This document shows, piece by piece, positions 23,219 to 34,594 of a stretch of DNA of 64,000 nt. Source of the stretch: Schizophyllum amplum (taxonomy: Eukaryota; Basidiomycota; Agaricomycetes; Agaricales; Schizophyllaceae); assembly GCA_007026445.1 (NCBI GenBank), contig VDMD01000003.1, forward strand, positions 496,001 through 560,000. The letters are read 5' to 3'. The notes beneath the pieces were generated by a model. That model was not told the origin of the DNA. It worked only from the letters and a program-made list of their open reading frames with translations, and did no database searches. The number at the start of each line of letters is the position of its first letter. Position 1 is the stretch's first letter. The position numbers were made by a program, and so were the translations under genes.

Positions 23219-24040
23219 TACAGTCTTCCACCAGTCGATGAGCAGCCACCAGTCGATGAGCAGTTGGCCTCAGAGCGCGGTTTGACGACACAGGATTACC
23301 TCGGAGATTTCGTGGGCATAAACCAACCTACAATACCTACTTGTACACCAAATTTTAGGCCAATAGCTGATGTACTCGGCGAAGAGCAGGTCGCGGAACG
23401 TGCGTGAGCAGCCCAATTTTGACACATGCCAATTCCTCATAATGTCTGCAGATACGAGCTGTTGCGGCTGATGCGCAATTAAATTGGTGGAGGTATAAAA
23501 CTACCTGTAGAACGTGATCCCGCTATTTTGCAGCTCTTTGCTAGATGGTAGGCGAGCACGGCGAGAATCCGGTGCTCGAGCTGCTCGAATGAGCAGTGAT
23601 CTGTCATGTCACGTATCGGTCCTATCGTCCCGCACTTCCGGAGCGTCGGCACGTGGCGCCCGCCGCTGGTTCATCGCAGCTCCAGAGGGCGTACAAATCT
23701 CGTACAGACTATCGAGTACCTAGAAGCTGTAGGAATTCTAATTTCTACGACATTTGCGATAGTTTAGTACCTTCAGACAGGCAAAGTCGGTAGTTGCCGA
23801 AAGTAATCGCCGTGATGTGACGAACTGCTCAGCGAGTGGTTAGCCCCTAACTTTGCTGATCCCACCATGATCCACTCTTTCTACCCTACCTGTGTTGGCG
23901 AGCCCCCGGAATAGTTGATAGGATGATAGGATACAACGTTTAGGTATGATCGTTGTTCTTACATTTTCTCAAATATACCTAGATAGAAAGTCCGAGGCCC
24001 GAGAAAGTTTGACCTGCTCATCGACTGGTGGAAGACTGTA
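23219..24040. mobile_element. Mariner-type MITE, 818 bp, with 25-bp perfect inverted repeats
   Basis: Positions 23221-23245 and 24014-24038 are perfect inverted repeats beginning CAGTCTTCCACCAGTCG, and each end is followed by TA, giving TA target duplications (23219-20, 24039-40). A second partial copy of the repeat (CCACCAGTCGATGAGCAG) follows directly at the left end. No transposase frame is visible between the ends, so it is a non-autonomous Tc1/mariner-type element. It is different in sequence from the 575-bp MITE. Confidence 0.85.
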
Positions 24041-24287
24041 GACCACTCGCACCTGCCGACGGCGCAATTTGATGAATTCCTTCATCTACTCCTGGCGTCC
24101 GCCGTACGCCTGCGAGTGCATGCGACGCATATGATGAAAGTCGAATCGAGGAAAGCACGCACTCTACAGATGTCACTTGAGGCTAGCTTGAGTTCGAGGT
24201 TGGTGACCCAGCCCACGTTCGTGTCAACCAATAAATAGTGCGTCCAAGAGCATGGTTGGACGGTACATGTACGGTCGGTCGTGCAAA

Positions 24288-25255
24288 TCATACGTTGTAC
24301 TTCCGTCCCGTCTTCGTGAAGAATGTCTGCAAGACGTAAACCTGGAAGCTGGAGCATAGAGTCAGTAACACGCGCACGGCGACATGGTGGTCAACTCACA
24401 CTGCCATCCCAATGATACCCATGCTTTCCAAGACGGCATACCAGAAGAGCTTGCTGCGGCGAAGGTCAGTAGGCCACAGACGCGCATAGGCTAGCACTAA
24501 CTTTTGCGTCGACTGAACCAGCGAAAAACCTCTACGCTCGCGAGTGTGAAAGCTATGGCGCTATTAGCCGCGAACGAGGAGGGAGGAGCTATGCAGGTAC
24601 GCACTGCTTCTGAGTTCGCTTAATGTTCATGAGCATGCCGTTCAGTCGGAAGATGCTTTCCTCGAGGGCGCTACTGTGTTCGCTGATTTGCCCGGGTTTT
24701 GCAGGCGCCTAGGGTCGGAAGTTATCAATGATAAACATGTTCAGGTGTCTCGAGCGACAAACCTCTTTCCTGGGCTCGCTTTCCACCATGATATCAAAGT
24801 CAATGAGCTTCTCTGTGAGCGTGCTCATGTCGTTCTCGAAGCAGAAGGAGTATTCGCCTGGGCGTCGGGGAGTCCGTCAGCGGTGGGACGGCCTATCGCG
24901 CGTGCTCTACACACCGACAATATTTGCAGTAAGAACATAGTCCCCCTGGCGCTCGCCTTCGCCGCCGAGAAGTACCTGCATCGTCATCAGTCGAGAGTGC
25001 AAGTGGCGGGGAGTAGGCACGCGCCTTTCCAGCAGGGTTGGTCACCGCGTAGTTGATATCGAAAGCGCCGCCAGCCTGGACGGCAAAGTAAAAGCCGATC
25101 TTCTCCTTGGGCTTGTCCACGTCTGCGTAGAAGCAGAGTTTCTCATTCGCGCCGATGGTGGTAGTGAACGCGGTCGCGCTGACGGCGGGAAGGAGGAGAA
25201 GCAGAGCACTGAATAAGCCGAGAAGAGAGGGAAGCGTTGAAGTAGACCGCGCCAT
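24288..25255 (-). CDS. p24 family cargo receptor (EMP24/GP25L, GOLD domain)
   Basis: Exon 1 (25255-25025) encodes a signal peptide (MARSTSTLPSLLGLFSALLL... VSA), then the start of a GOLD domain: EKLCFYADVDKPKEKIGFYF and GGAFDINYAVTNPAGK. Exon 2 starts at 24975 with VLLGGEGERQGDYVLTANIV, followed by GEYSFCFENDMSTLTEKLID. The C-terminal exons give a coiled-coil (ISEHSSALEESIFRLNGML) and one membrane helix (LFWYAVLESMGIIGMAVFQV) with the short tail TKTGRKYNV. The two luminal Cys of the GOLD domain are present. p24 proteins cycle between ER and Golgi in COPII/COPI vesicles and select cargo such as GPI proteins. The tail lacks a C-terminal KK motif. The subfamily (gamma-like) is a guess. The first intron seems to be GC-AG (24976-25024). 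Confidence 0.88.
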
Positions 25256-25520
25256 CGTCCGAGGCAGAGGTGGGAAGAGCAGAGCCAGCCACGCAGCCGC
25301 GAACAGGGACGAAGAAGAGAGCAACTCGAAGGCGCCCACGTGCAAACAGACGTGGCGGCGGATTCGGACCGGAAGCAACAGCAACGTGGAACGACTCCGC
25401 CGGCAAACGGGATCCTGGCGGAGACGTCCATCAGCCCGTCCGCCATCCTCGTCACTCTGCACGCCCTCCCGCCGCTCTCTCTCTTGCCTGTACAATCGGC
25501 AGCTGCCATCGCGTTCCCCC
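25256..25520. promoter_or_regulatory. Bidirectional promoter, p24 / epsin
   Basis: The 265-bp spacer separates two head-to-head genes of the secretory and endocytic pathway. It is GC-rich and has no TATA box that I can see in either direction. Confidence 0.5.
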
Positions 25521-27379
25521 ATGCAGCACTTTGGGAAGGGCGCCTTGCGCGTCGCGAAGAACTATACCAAAGGTTATTCGGACTGTCAGTCCAAGGTGCA
25601 TACTGCTTCAATCGGCGACAGCATTGAGGCTCATACGTGACTTGCAGGTCCGGGAGGCGACATCTAATGACCCGGGCGTACCATCCGCCTCCTAGCCTAT
25701 CCTTATTCTAACCAAAGGTGCAGATGGGGCCCGTCGGGAACGCAGATGAACGAGCTGGCACAGATGACATACAACCAGTACGCGTGCGATCGTGACTCCT
25801 ACGTGCCCTTTACTTACGATGGCATCTAGGGCGGACTTTGTGGAAATAATGGAGATGTTGGACAAGCGATTGAACGACAAGGGGAAGAATTGGCGTCACG
25901 TATTCAAGGTGCGTTGCGTCCTTGCTGGTCGAGCATACATGCTGATGAATGCCTTCAGTCCTTGACTGTGATCGACTATTGCCTGCACCAAGGATCCGAG
26001 AACGTTGTCATCTACTTCAAGGACAACATGTATGTGATCAAGACGCTCAAGGAATTCCAGTACATCGACGAGGAGGGCAAGGACCAGGGCGCTAATGTCC
26101 GGCAAAAGGCGAAGGACATCACCAACCTACTCACCGACGAAGGCCGGCTACGCGAGGAACGACGCGCACGGGCGAGTATGCGGGACCGGATGCTGCGCGG
26201 TGCGGGCGGCGACGACGATGAGCCAGACGAGAATGACAGGCGGCGTGACCGTCAGCGTCCGAATGCGAATGGCGAGGAAGACCAACTACGCCACGCTATC
26301 GAAGAGAGCAAGCGCAGTCTCGCTCAGGACCGCGTCAAGGCGGAGGAACGTGAGCTGCAGGAGGCTATCCGTCTCAGCAAGGAGGAGGAGGCGAAGCGCG
26401 CAAGAGCAGTCGACGACTCCAACGCGCGCTCATTGTTTGATGATATGCAGGAACAGTGCGCCTACTCCATGAGCGAATGACCTTGTTCTAATCCTCGATC
26501 TCACAGGCCATCTGCGAACCCCATGCTTGATCCCGCACCGTACGCGACTGGCCTTCAGCCGCAGTTTACAGCCGCTCCCCAGTTTATGCAGCCTCAATTT
26601 ACGTCGTTCAACCCGTATCAGCAACAGATGGAAATGCAGCAGCAGGCGCTTCTTCAACAGCAGCAGCAACAGCAACAGGAAGAGTGGATGCGGCAACAAC
26701 AGCAGGAGGAGTGGATGCGGCAGCAGCAGATGCTTCAGCAACAGCAGCAGCAGCAACAGCAAGAGGAATGGATGCGCCAGCAGATCATGTTGCAGCAACA
26801 GCAGCAGCAACAGCAACAGCAGCAGCAGCAGCCTTTCCTCATGGCCCAGCCCACGGGATTGGGGTAAGCCTACATATTTCATCCGCTTCCATTGCTCATC
26901 CTGTCCCGTAGATCGAACAACCCGTTCGCGCTCTCGCCATCGGCGCAGTCACCGCCACCAAGCAACACCCTTTCCGCGCCTTCGTTCAATCTTCCGGGTA
27001 CATACGACAACAACTCGCAGCCACCCTCGTTCGGCGGCCCGAGTATGTCGCCTGGCCCCTCACCGTCACCGTCAACACCGCAACCGCAAGGCCAGGGCGT
27101 CAAGGTCAAGACGCGCGACAACGAGAACGAGCGCCTGGCGAACTTGTTTGCGAACCGCGACGACGGCCAGGATACGTTCGGCAATATTGGCGCGCTGAGG
27201 TGCGTACCATTATCTGCGCCAGGCGGACCTTGGCTCATGCGCTTGCTCTGCTCAGGTATGGAAATGCGGCGGGTCGTAATGTTCTTGCTCAACAGACGGG
27301 CACGTCGCACAATCCGTTTGCTATGCAGCAACAACAGCAGCAGCAGCAGCAGCCCGAGCAGCCTTTCTTCAGTGTCTGA
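25521..27379 (+). CDS. Epsin-like endocytic adaptor (ENTH, UIM, NPF), 499 aa
   Basis: Eight exons: 25521-25595, 25648-25673, 25724-25777, 25830-25908, 25959-26455, 26507-26863, 26912-27199 and 27256-27379. The ENTH domain (residues 1-140) is clear: ALRVAKNYTKGYSDCQSK, VREATSNDP, WGPSGTQMNELAQMTYNQ, FVEIMEMLDKRLNDKGKNW and SLTVIDYCLHQGSENVVIYF. Two ubiquitin-interacting motifs follow (DQLRHAIEESKRSL and ELQEAIRLSKEEE). Next come a long poly-Gln region and two NPF motifs (SNNPFAL, SHNPFAM) for EH-domain partners. The set matches fungal Ent1/Ent2, which bind PI(4,5)P2, ubiquitinated cargo and clathrin partners at the plasma membrane. The frame works only if intron 2 starts at 25674 with GG rather than GT or GC; every canonical choice shifts the frame. 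This may be a nonconsensus intron, a sequence error or a mutation. Confidence 0.88.
26625..26842 (+). repeat. CAG/CAA repeat (poly-Gln) in epsin
   Basis: Exon 6 has several blocks of 5-14 Gln codons, mixed CAG and CAA, separated by EEWMRQQ units repeated three times. The block EEWMRQ thus forms a longer-period repeat. Mixed codons suggest selection for the protein tract rather than simple slippage. A further Q9 block is in exon 8 near 27325-27352. Confidence 0.9.
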
Positions 27380-27583
27380 CGTGGCGCGCGTTGTGTTCTG
27401 CATATTGCCTTCCCGTACCGTCCATAATATGTGTTTTCCGGATTTTATACCAATATTCTTTGCCCGTCTTTTCGCGGGCGCATCCCTGACGTTGTCTTCA
27501 AGCCGCAACTGGCTGGATACTAGGCCTCTGTAGTCTGTCGAGTATGGCAACAAGCCCGGGTCTTCTGTGCCTAGCAATGGCGC

Positions 27584-28075
27584 GCGAAGGCAGGACCCCT
27601 GATAATAGGTGTTGAGGTTACTTTCGCGAACCTCCAAAATCGGGAGGTTTTTGTCCGACATTTTTGGGCCAAAATGGGGTCTTTTGTCCGACATTTTAAG
27701 TAAGTTTCACGTGATGTACAGCTTTTTATGCCCAAAAGAGGCAATTTAATTATTATAATTGTCACGTGCTCAAATATTCGACTTTCGTGAACATTTTGGG
27801 AACTGCTGAGATGGGTCAGATTCGAACGGGAAACCCTTCCATCTTGCGTATCTGACGTGTGGCGCTTCACCGTTAGGCTGTTGGCGCATTATTTGTGTTT
27901 GAAGTTGCTCGACCACCGCCCACGGGGCCCCAGATGTCCGACAACTGAAGTAACCTCAAGCCTCTACAGACCCATTTTGTCCGACATTCTCAGAGACATT
28001 TTGGGTCTGGAGGACGAAAATTTGTCCGACAAGCGAAGTAACCTCACTGCCGATTATCAGGGGTCCTGCGAAGGC
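27584..28075. mobile_element. hAT-type MITE, 476 bp, with 8-bp target duplication
   Basis: The element spans 27592-28067. Inverted termini begin AGGACCCCTGATAAT and continue with a GAGGTTACTT match. Flanking direct repeats GCGAAGGC are at 27584-27591 and 28068-28075. An 8-bp duplication with short inverted ends is the hAT pattern. Inside, TTGTCCGACA and its variants occur at least five times as subterminal repeats, in both orientations. No transposase is encoded. It ends 145 bp before the start codon of the casein kinase gene, so it forms part of that gene's upstream region. Confidence 0.88.
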
Positions 28076-28220
28076 GCGCGTCAGGATCTGACATCAGTCG
28101 TCGCAACATCAACATGACATCACGTGTTGCTGACTAAGGAACACGCGATGGCCAATGCACCTGTTGAAGGCAGTCTCGCTTTTGTCCGGAACCTCTTGTC
28201 GTCGTCCCTTGTAGCCTCCG

Positions 28221-29456
28221 ATGGACAGTCGCGCGCTTCAAGTTGGCGGTCGGTACAGCCTACAAGAGGAGATCGCGATGGGCGGCTGTGGTGTGTCGCG
28301 CGTTGAATTTTTTCCTTTTTGCGGCGATTAACGCGCGCTTAGGGACCGTGTTCTTGGGCGTCCACTCCGTCGCGGGCAAGGAAGTCGCGATCAAGCTCGA
28401 GCCGGCAGTGGGGAAGCACTCGCCGCTCAAGCAGGAGAGCAAGATCTACAAAACCCTCATGGGCGGACCCGGCGTGCCGTGGATCATGTACTCGGGCAGG
28501 CAGGGCGACTACAACGTCCTCGTCATAGACCTTCTGGGACCATCACTCGAGGACCTCTTCAAGATGTGCAACCGCCATTTCAGCCTCAAGACCGTGCTCC
28601 TACTGGCGGACCAGCTGGTCAGTGGCTTGAGACGCGCGCGCTTCTTGCCGACTGATGCCGTACCCGCCAGCTGTCTCGCATCGAGTTCATACACTCACAC
28701 CACTTCGTTCACCGCGACGTCAAGCCCGCAAATTTCGTGATCGGGACGGGCAAGGCGGCGCACCTTGTCAACGCGAGTATCCGAACGCATCTCCTATATT
28801 GCCCGCGCTGACGCACATTGAAGGTCATCGACTTCGGCCTAGCGAAGAAATACCGCGACCCGCGAACGTGCGTGCACATACCGTACAAACAGGACGACGT
28901 GCATGGCGTCGGCACGTCCCTCTTCGCTGCCATCAACACGCATTTCGGTGTCGGTGCGTCGTGTCTCCTCGATCATTGTGCCTTGCTGATCAATCCATTA
29001 GAGGCGTCACGACGCGACGACCTCGAGTCGCTCGCGTACATGCTCATCTACTTCCTGCGCGGCACCCTCCCTTGGCGCAAAGTCCGCCCTCCACCTGAAG
29101 CGCCTCCAGGGCACCCGGACCCCTCTCATTACGATCCCGTGACGGCGACGTGGGATGCTACACGCGACGCGAAGCTCGCTGCAGAAGCGCTTTTAACCGC
29201 GGGCCTGCCACCGGAATTCGACGTGCTTTACCGATACGCGCGGGGCCTGGAGTTTGACGATCTGCCCGACTATGCCGGCCTGCGTGCGCTGTTCCGAGGC
29301 CTGGCAGCGCGGGCCAATATTCAGTATGACGGTGTATTCGACTGGACAGTACCCGGCCCACGGGGACAGCATGCACGGCGCAGTGCAACCATCGCAGGTG
29401 GCCATACAGGTGGTGGGGGCCGTATCTGCGCAGCATGCGATGCACGACGACGGTAG
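28221..29456 (+). CDS. Casein kinase 1 family protein kinase, 343 aa
   Basis: Five exons join in frame: 28221-28290, 28343-28617, 28671-28772, 28824-28953 and 29002-29456. Kinase elements in order: Gly-rich loop MGGCGTVFLG, VAIK lysine, the CK1 motif PSLEDLF, the catalytic loop [12 protein letters not shown] in [13 protein letters not shown], the CK1-specific HIPY, and [19 protein letters not shown]. All catalytic residues are kept. The activation-loop segment after HIPY ([12 protein letters not shown]) departs from the usual RENKNLTGTARY, so this is a divergent paralog. CK1 enzymes phosphorylate acidic or primed Ser/Thr sites. The C-terminus beyond the kinase core is short and Gly/Arg-rich, without an obvious palmitoylation CC. 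The third intron is best read as GC-AG (AAC|GCGAGT); a GT alternative three nt earlier also keeps frame. Confidence 0.87.
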
Positions 29457-30391
29457 TTGGGGAGGCGGGTGGTGTAAAAGGTCCAGGATGACATCTATCT
29501 GTGAGTGAGCTCGAGCCTTGACTGTCACCGCGCTTCTGCCATCCTTGGCGTGTAATTGTATGACATACTGACGAATCTACAGACCGACTCCCGAGCGTTG
29601 CTCACCCAGGCGGGGGTGCCAGGCGACATGCCAGTCGCAACGGCCGTGGATTACAGGCGTAATCCCACCATCTGAAGTCTGAGAATCTGATTGCCGTAAT
29701 GCCATATGCGAGTCGACTGAGGGCACGCCAGGCGGCAGATATCGGCAGCCAGCCCAGTCGTGATGTCTTCTTTGGGTGGCTGCTGATGTTGGGACATTGT
29801 TCGTCAGTTCTATCACTGGTAGCATTGGTACAGGCATACTAATGTTCTGCTTACAGACATGTATTGTATTCATATCCGTATTGAGCTTCTGTATATACAA
29901 GCTTGCATATGTATGTCATTGAATTACCTTGCTTGCAAGGTCTTATGCAGGGTCTTAATGCACTTTCCCACCATCCACAGTACATATGTACAAATAATGA
30001 TGTCACTTCACTATTATTCGGTCGCTTGTGGCATCTGACCAGGGGGCCCACATGCCCGCGATCTAGTCTCACGGGTCAGACTCTTCTCACAGAAGACGGG
30101 GGGAAAGGTCAGTGAGAAGAGTCTGATCGGAGCAACGCTTCCCGTATGTCTCTCCGGATCGTGGGAACATAAATGTCAGATTTTTGACCGCGGAACTCAC
30201 CGAGATGGACCCAGCGGTTCGATGTGTCCCGAAATGGTAATCAGACTCTATCTAGGTGCGTCGTGGTGCTCATTGACATCCACCGCTTCCTGCCACACCG
30301 CGTTGCACCGCAATGCTATATAGACCACTTCATCCTCAACCGAAATTGACTCCCAAAATACTTACCCGAAGACGCACCGGGCCTGAGGTAG
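29457..30391. other. Intergenic; hairpin-forming inverted repeat near 30.1 kb
   Basis: No gene is recognised. GTCAGACTCTTCTCAC at 30075-30090 is repeated in inverted form at 30112-30127 (one mismatch), able to form a 15-bp stem with a loop of about 21 nt. It is T-poor, so it does not look like a simple terminator. Confidence 0.5.
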
Positions 30392-30683
30392 TGTTGCCAC
30401 GGCTCAGCTCGCAAGCCGCTGTTGAGCATGCGGGGAAGTGCGCCTGCCTAGCCTACCTTAGTAGAGAGCTTAGCTGAAGGCTATGCGCAGGTAAGTCAAG
30501 TAGAAGACTTGGATTGAGGGGGTGGATGCGCCCTCCTTATATACTGCCCAGAGGGCACGACATCATAGGTAAGCTGAGTAATGCGAATGTCCGTGATGTA
30601 ATACGTAATGAGTCATGAGTGTCCATGAGTGTCCACCATGTGTCTGCCATGTGCACGACACGTGACATGCCGAAAGTCCAACA
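30392..30683 (-). mobile_element. 3' LTR of Ty1/copia element
   Basis: Read on the minus strand, the segment starts TGTTGGAC right after a purine tract (GCGAGGGGGAG, the polypurine tract) and ends in GGCAACA. It contains a TATA-like GTATATAAGG near its middle, as expected for an LTR promoter. An alternative right end at 30419 (CTCAACA) is possible because no second LTR is present to compare. No matching 5' LTR occurs in the window. Confidence 0.7.
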
Positions 30684-30816
30684 CTCCCCCTCGCTAAAAG
30701 TCGTGGAGCGCACGTAAGCGCATATCTTCTTCGGCCTGTTAGGTCGAGTAGAACTCGAGACCAAGTTGGGATCTGAACTTCTCGAACTTGACGCGTCCAA
30801 GGTTCTTGGTGAACAT

Positions 30817-31379
30817 ATCCGCAGTAGAGGTGTCGAGGGCCGGGCTGGGCCGGGCTTTGAGGGCTTGGGCTGGGCTTTGGCGGGCTGGGCTCCTCCAACA
30901 TCGGAGCCCGAGCCTCAGCCCTGCGGAAGCCCAAGCCCGGCGCAGGCTCGGGCTTGAGCCCCGGGCTTTCCGGAAGATGCCGGCACACCCACAACCGTCA
31001 CCAACACGCGTGATGCGTGCATGTCACGTGTACTGAGACACGTCACAGCTGCACTCTGGCTGCACTTCGCAGCCCGTCGCCCGTCGCGGGGTATACCTGA
31101 GGCATGTCTGACATTCAACATGACTGGGTGAGCCTCAATTATAGTCTGATATGCCCTAATGTACCTTCAAATGCCCCGTTCAGGGTGCCCTACAGCCTAT
31201 ACAGGCTCAACACGAAAGCCCGAGGCTTCGGCCCCGGGCTTTGGGCTTCTTTGATGGGGAGCCCGAGCCCAAGCCTCCTCCAAGCCCACCGCGAGGGCCG
31301 GGCTTTTGAGGGCCGGGCTGGGCCGGGTAAGGCCGGGTTTCAGGGCTTTAGCCCAAGCCCTGACACCTCTAATCCGCAG
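30817..31379. mobile_element. hAT-type MITE, 547 bp, inside copia element
   Basis: The element spans 30825-31371. Inverted termini begin TAGAGGTGTC. The 8-bp direct repeats ATCCGCAG flank it (30817-30824, 31372-31379). Its ends are packed with GGGCCGGGCTT / AAGCCCGAGCC motifs in both orientations, so the single strand could fold extensively. It splits the copia C-terminal codons for ADMFTKN. It encodes no transposase. Confidence 0.88.
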
Positions 31380-34300
31380 GGTTATCGTTGCCGTCTATAA
31401 AGAACAGCTCGACCTCCTTCTCCTCGACCAGCTCGCGGATGTAGTGATAACGAATGTCGATGTGTTTCATCCGGCGGTCTCAGTAGGCATTGCTGCCAGT
31501 GACGATCGATCCCTGGTTGTCACCGCAGATGGGGACGGGAAGGGTGATTTTGCGCTTGAGCTCTAGCAAGAGACTCTTGAGCCACATCACCTGGCGGCTA
31601 CAATCAGAGAGCACCATGTATTCTGCTTCGGTCGAAGACGACGCGACTGTGCGCTGAAGTCTAGACTGCCAGCAGACATTCCCGTTGGCCAACTTCATGA
31701 AGAAGCCGGTCGTGGATCGTCTCTTGATCGGATCAGATGCCCAATCCGAGTCGGTGAACGCAAGAAGTCTGCCGTCTGATGCACCATCGTATACGAGGGC
31801 ATAGTTCCTGGTACCAGCCAGATAGCGGCAGATATACAGCGCTTTGTGTAGGTGGTCCTGGGATGGATTGGCAGCGAACTGTGACAGCTTGGTCACTGCG
31901 TACGCAATGTCGGAGCGAGAGCCCAACATGATGAAGAGAAGCGACCCAATCACCAATTGGAACTTCTGACGGAGAGCGGGATCAACCTGATCCTCGTTTG
32001 GCAATGGAGTGTATCCAGCCGGCAGAGGGGTTGGTGCAAACTTGGCGTTCTGCATCCCAAAGCGTTGCAGCACCTTGTCAAGATATGGGACCTGATCGAT
32101 CTTGATCTTAGATCCCTCTCGAGTGATGCGCATGCGCAGGAACCCCTCAGTAATCTCCTGATTACGGCAATCCCATCGCTTGTTGAACTCTGCCTTGAGA
32201 AAGGCGAGGAGCGACTTGTCCTTTGAGAAGAACAGGGCATCATCCACGTAGACAATGATGACGGCAAAGCGTCCCTTAGAGTCTTGGTAGATGAAGACGC
32301 CAGCATCCGACGTGAGTCGGACCCAGCCCATGGCTTTCGTGGACTTTGTCAGCGCTTTCCACCAAGAGAATGCAGCTTGTTTGAGTCCGTAGATCGCCTT
32401 GTGCAAGCGCATGACTTTGCGCTCTTGGCCCTTGGCAACGAAGCCTTCGGGTTGTTCCATGTAGACCTCTTTGTTCAGATCGCCATATAGGAAGGCTTTC
32501 CTTACGTCGAGACCTGACATATGCCAGCCTTCAAGCGCAGCGAGCGCGATGGCCAGACGAAATGTCTCGTACCTGACAACAGGCGAGAATATCTTGTCAT
32601 AGTCGATTCCCTCGACCTGACTGAAACCCTTGGCAACGAGGCGGGCTCGTTTGCGGCCATCAGATTTCTGATCAAAGACCCAGCGGCATTTGATGACCTT
32701 TCATCCTTTCGGACGGTCCACAAGGGTATAGACCTTGCGCTGACGGAGTGCCTCAAGCTCCTCGCGGCAAGCATCCAACCAATTCTTTTGTTGCGCTTTA
32801 GGCAACTTGGATATATCGCGGAAAGTCCAATCTCGGATATTGGACATGTCAGGAATGTCCTCATCGTTGTCGACGGCTTTGGAAAGCAACATCGTGATGA
32901 GTCCTACTCCCCCTTCCCGGCATAGCTGCTCTATGCGTGCCTCGTCATCGCCTAGATCATCAGAAGCACCTGCGCCAGAGTCTGGTTGTGAGCTAGAGCC
33001 GGGAACTCTATCATCACTGGAGGTCGCGTTAGACCGGGAGCAACCCGTGTCATTATCGCCAACCATCCTTTTCCAGCCCTTGCTGTTCTGAATGTCCCGG
33101 ACAATGTCCGTTGGGTTCCGCTTCTCCCTATAGACGTTTCCTGGACGATTTGGCACTCGCCGCTCGTGTGTAGATCTCCGTGGTGCCTGTGGTGCCTGCT
33201 GCTGCAGAGTGATATCTCTGCGCGGACGTGGAATACGGCTCGGAGTCTCATCCCTTCGCTGATGCGGCCGGTTCGGATGGTTCTGATTGCCATCATCACC
33301 ATCGTCACCTGAATCGGGACGGTGTGGAGCTGGAGGTGCGGGCGGTGGAAAATCATCGTCATCCGGCAATCCTCCTGGTTCCTGAAAGGATGGATCCTGT
33401 GGGTCCACTGGGTCGTCGTCACGCTGTGGGAAATCTTCACCAACAGGGACGTGTGCACGACGTTTATCGCTGTCAGGACAGCGGGGGAACACCTCCTCGT
33501 CAAAGAGAGCGTGAGCTCCAGTGAACAGGGAGTTGTCTTTGCGCATGAACAAAAAGCCTTTCACACCATCGGGATTGCCAAGATACGTCATCAGCTCCGA
33601 TTTGGGCGATAGTTTGTTCTGGCGTTTCTCCTCTGGGATAAAGACGTATGCAGCGCAACCAAAGACTCGCAGAAGCGAGACATCCGGCTGTTCTTTCTTC
33701 AGCGCTTCATGCGGAGTTTTCCACTTTAGGCGCCGGATAGGCGTCATATCGTAGACTCGCGTAGCATGCTGAATGCAGAACTCCCAAAATGAATTGGGTA
33801 GACAAGCCTGAAAGCGCATGGCTTCGGCTTTGTCCATGAGCGTGCGATTGAATCGCTCAGCGCGGCCATTCTGCTGATGAGCATAAGGCACGCCGTGCTC
33901 GACCTCGATCCCTTCGGACTTGAGGAATTCAATCAGATCCAGCGAGTGAAATTCTCCCCCATAATAAATGTGCCACTTCTTGATGGTCACACCGAATTGA
34001 GTTTTAACCATTGCAATGGAATTGCGGATGGCCGTCTGCGCATCGGACTTTTTGCGTAAGCATACGGTCCAAGCGTGAGAGAGACAATCATCAAGGAAGC
34101 TGATGAAATAACGGAACTTGTGATAAGATTCTGTCGGGAACTCCTTGAGATCTGAGTGAATCAAATCAAAAGGGTTCTTCGCACGAGTTTCGGACGCAGG
34201 AAAGGCACGTTGGTGCATTTTTCCTTGTGCGCATCCTGAACAGGGGCGAGTATCCTCAGGGAAAGGAAGATCTTGCGGAAAGCCTTTGGTGTGCTTTTTC

Positions 34301-34594
34301 GCCTGACGTAAAATGTCCTTCGACGGATGTGCGAATCGTCAGTGCATGATGTCATAGTCCACTTTGTAGACCGTAGACATCAATGAGATGGTCTTCGCCA
34401 CTGTGGGCGCTGACCACAAGAAGTACATAGAATGCACTTTGTGGATCTTCAAGAAATCCATTACCGAAAGAGGAGACTTCTTTCGATATAAGCTGATTGC
34501 GGCAGCGTTTCCGTGCACTGTCAATCCACCTTGTAATAAGGTGCCCAAAGACATAAGGCAACCGTGTAACGCGGGTACTAAGGCTCCAACCATA

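Noticed and set aside
24676..25056. 126-codon plus-strand ORF opposite the p24 gene
   Set aside because: It is a shadow of the p24 exons on the other strand.
27800..27890. Possible tRNA-derived sequence inside the hAT MITE (minus strand, A-box-like CAGCCTAACGG and B-box-like GTTCGAATC)
   Set aside because: The T-stem and acceptor stem do not pair; at best a very decayed tRNA piece.
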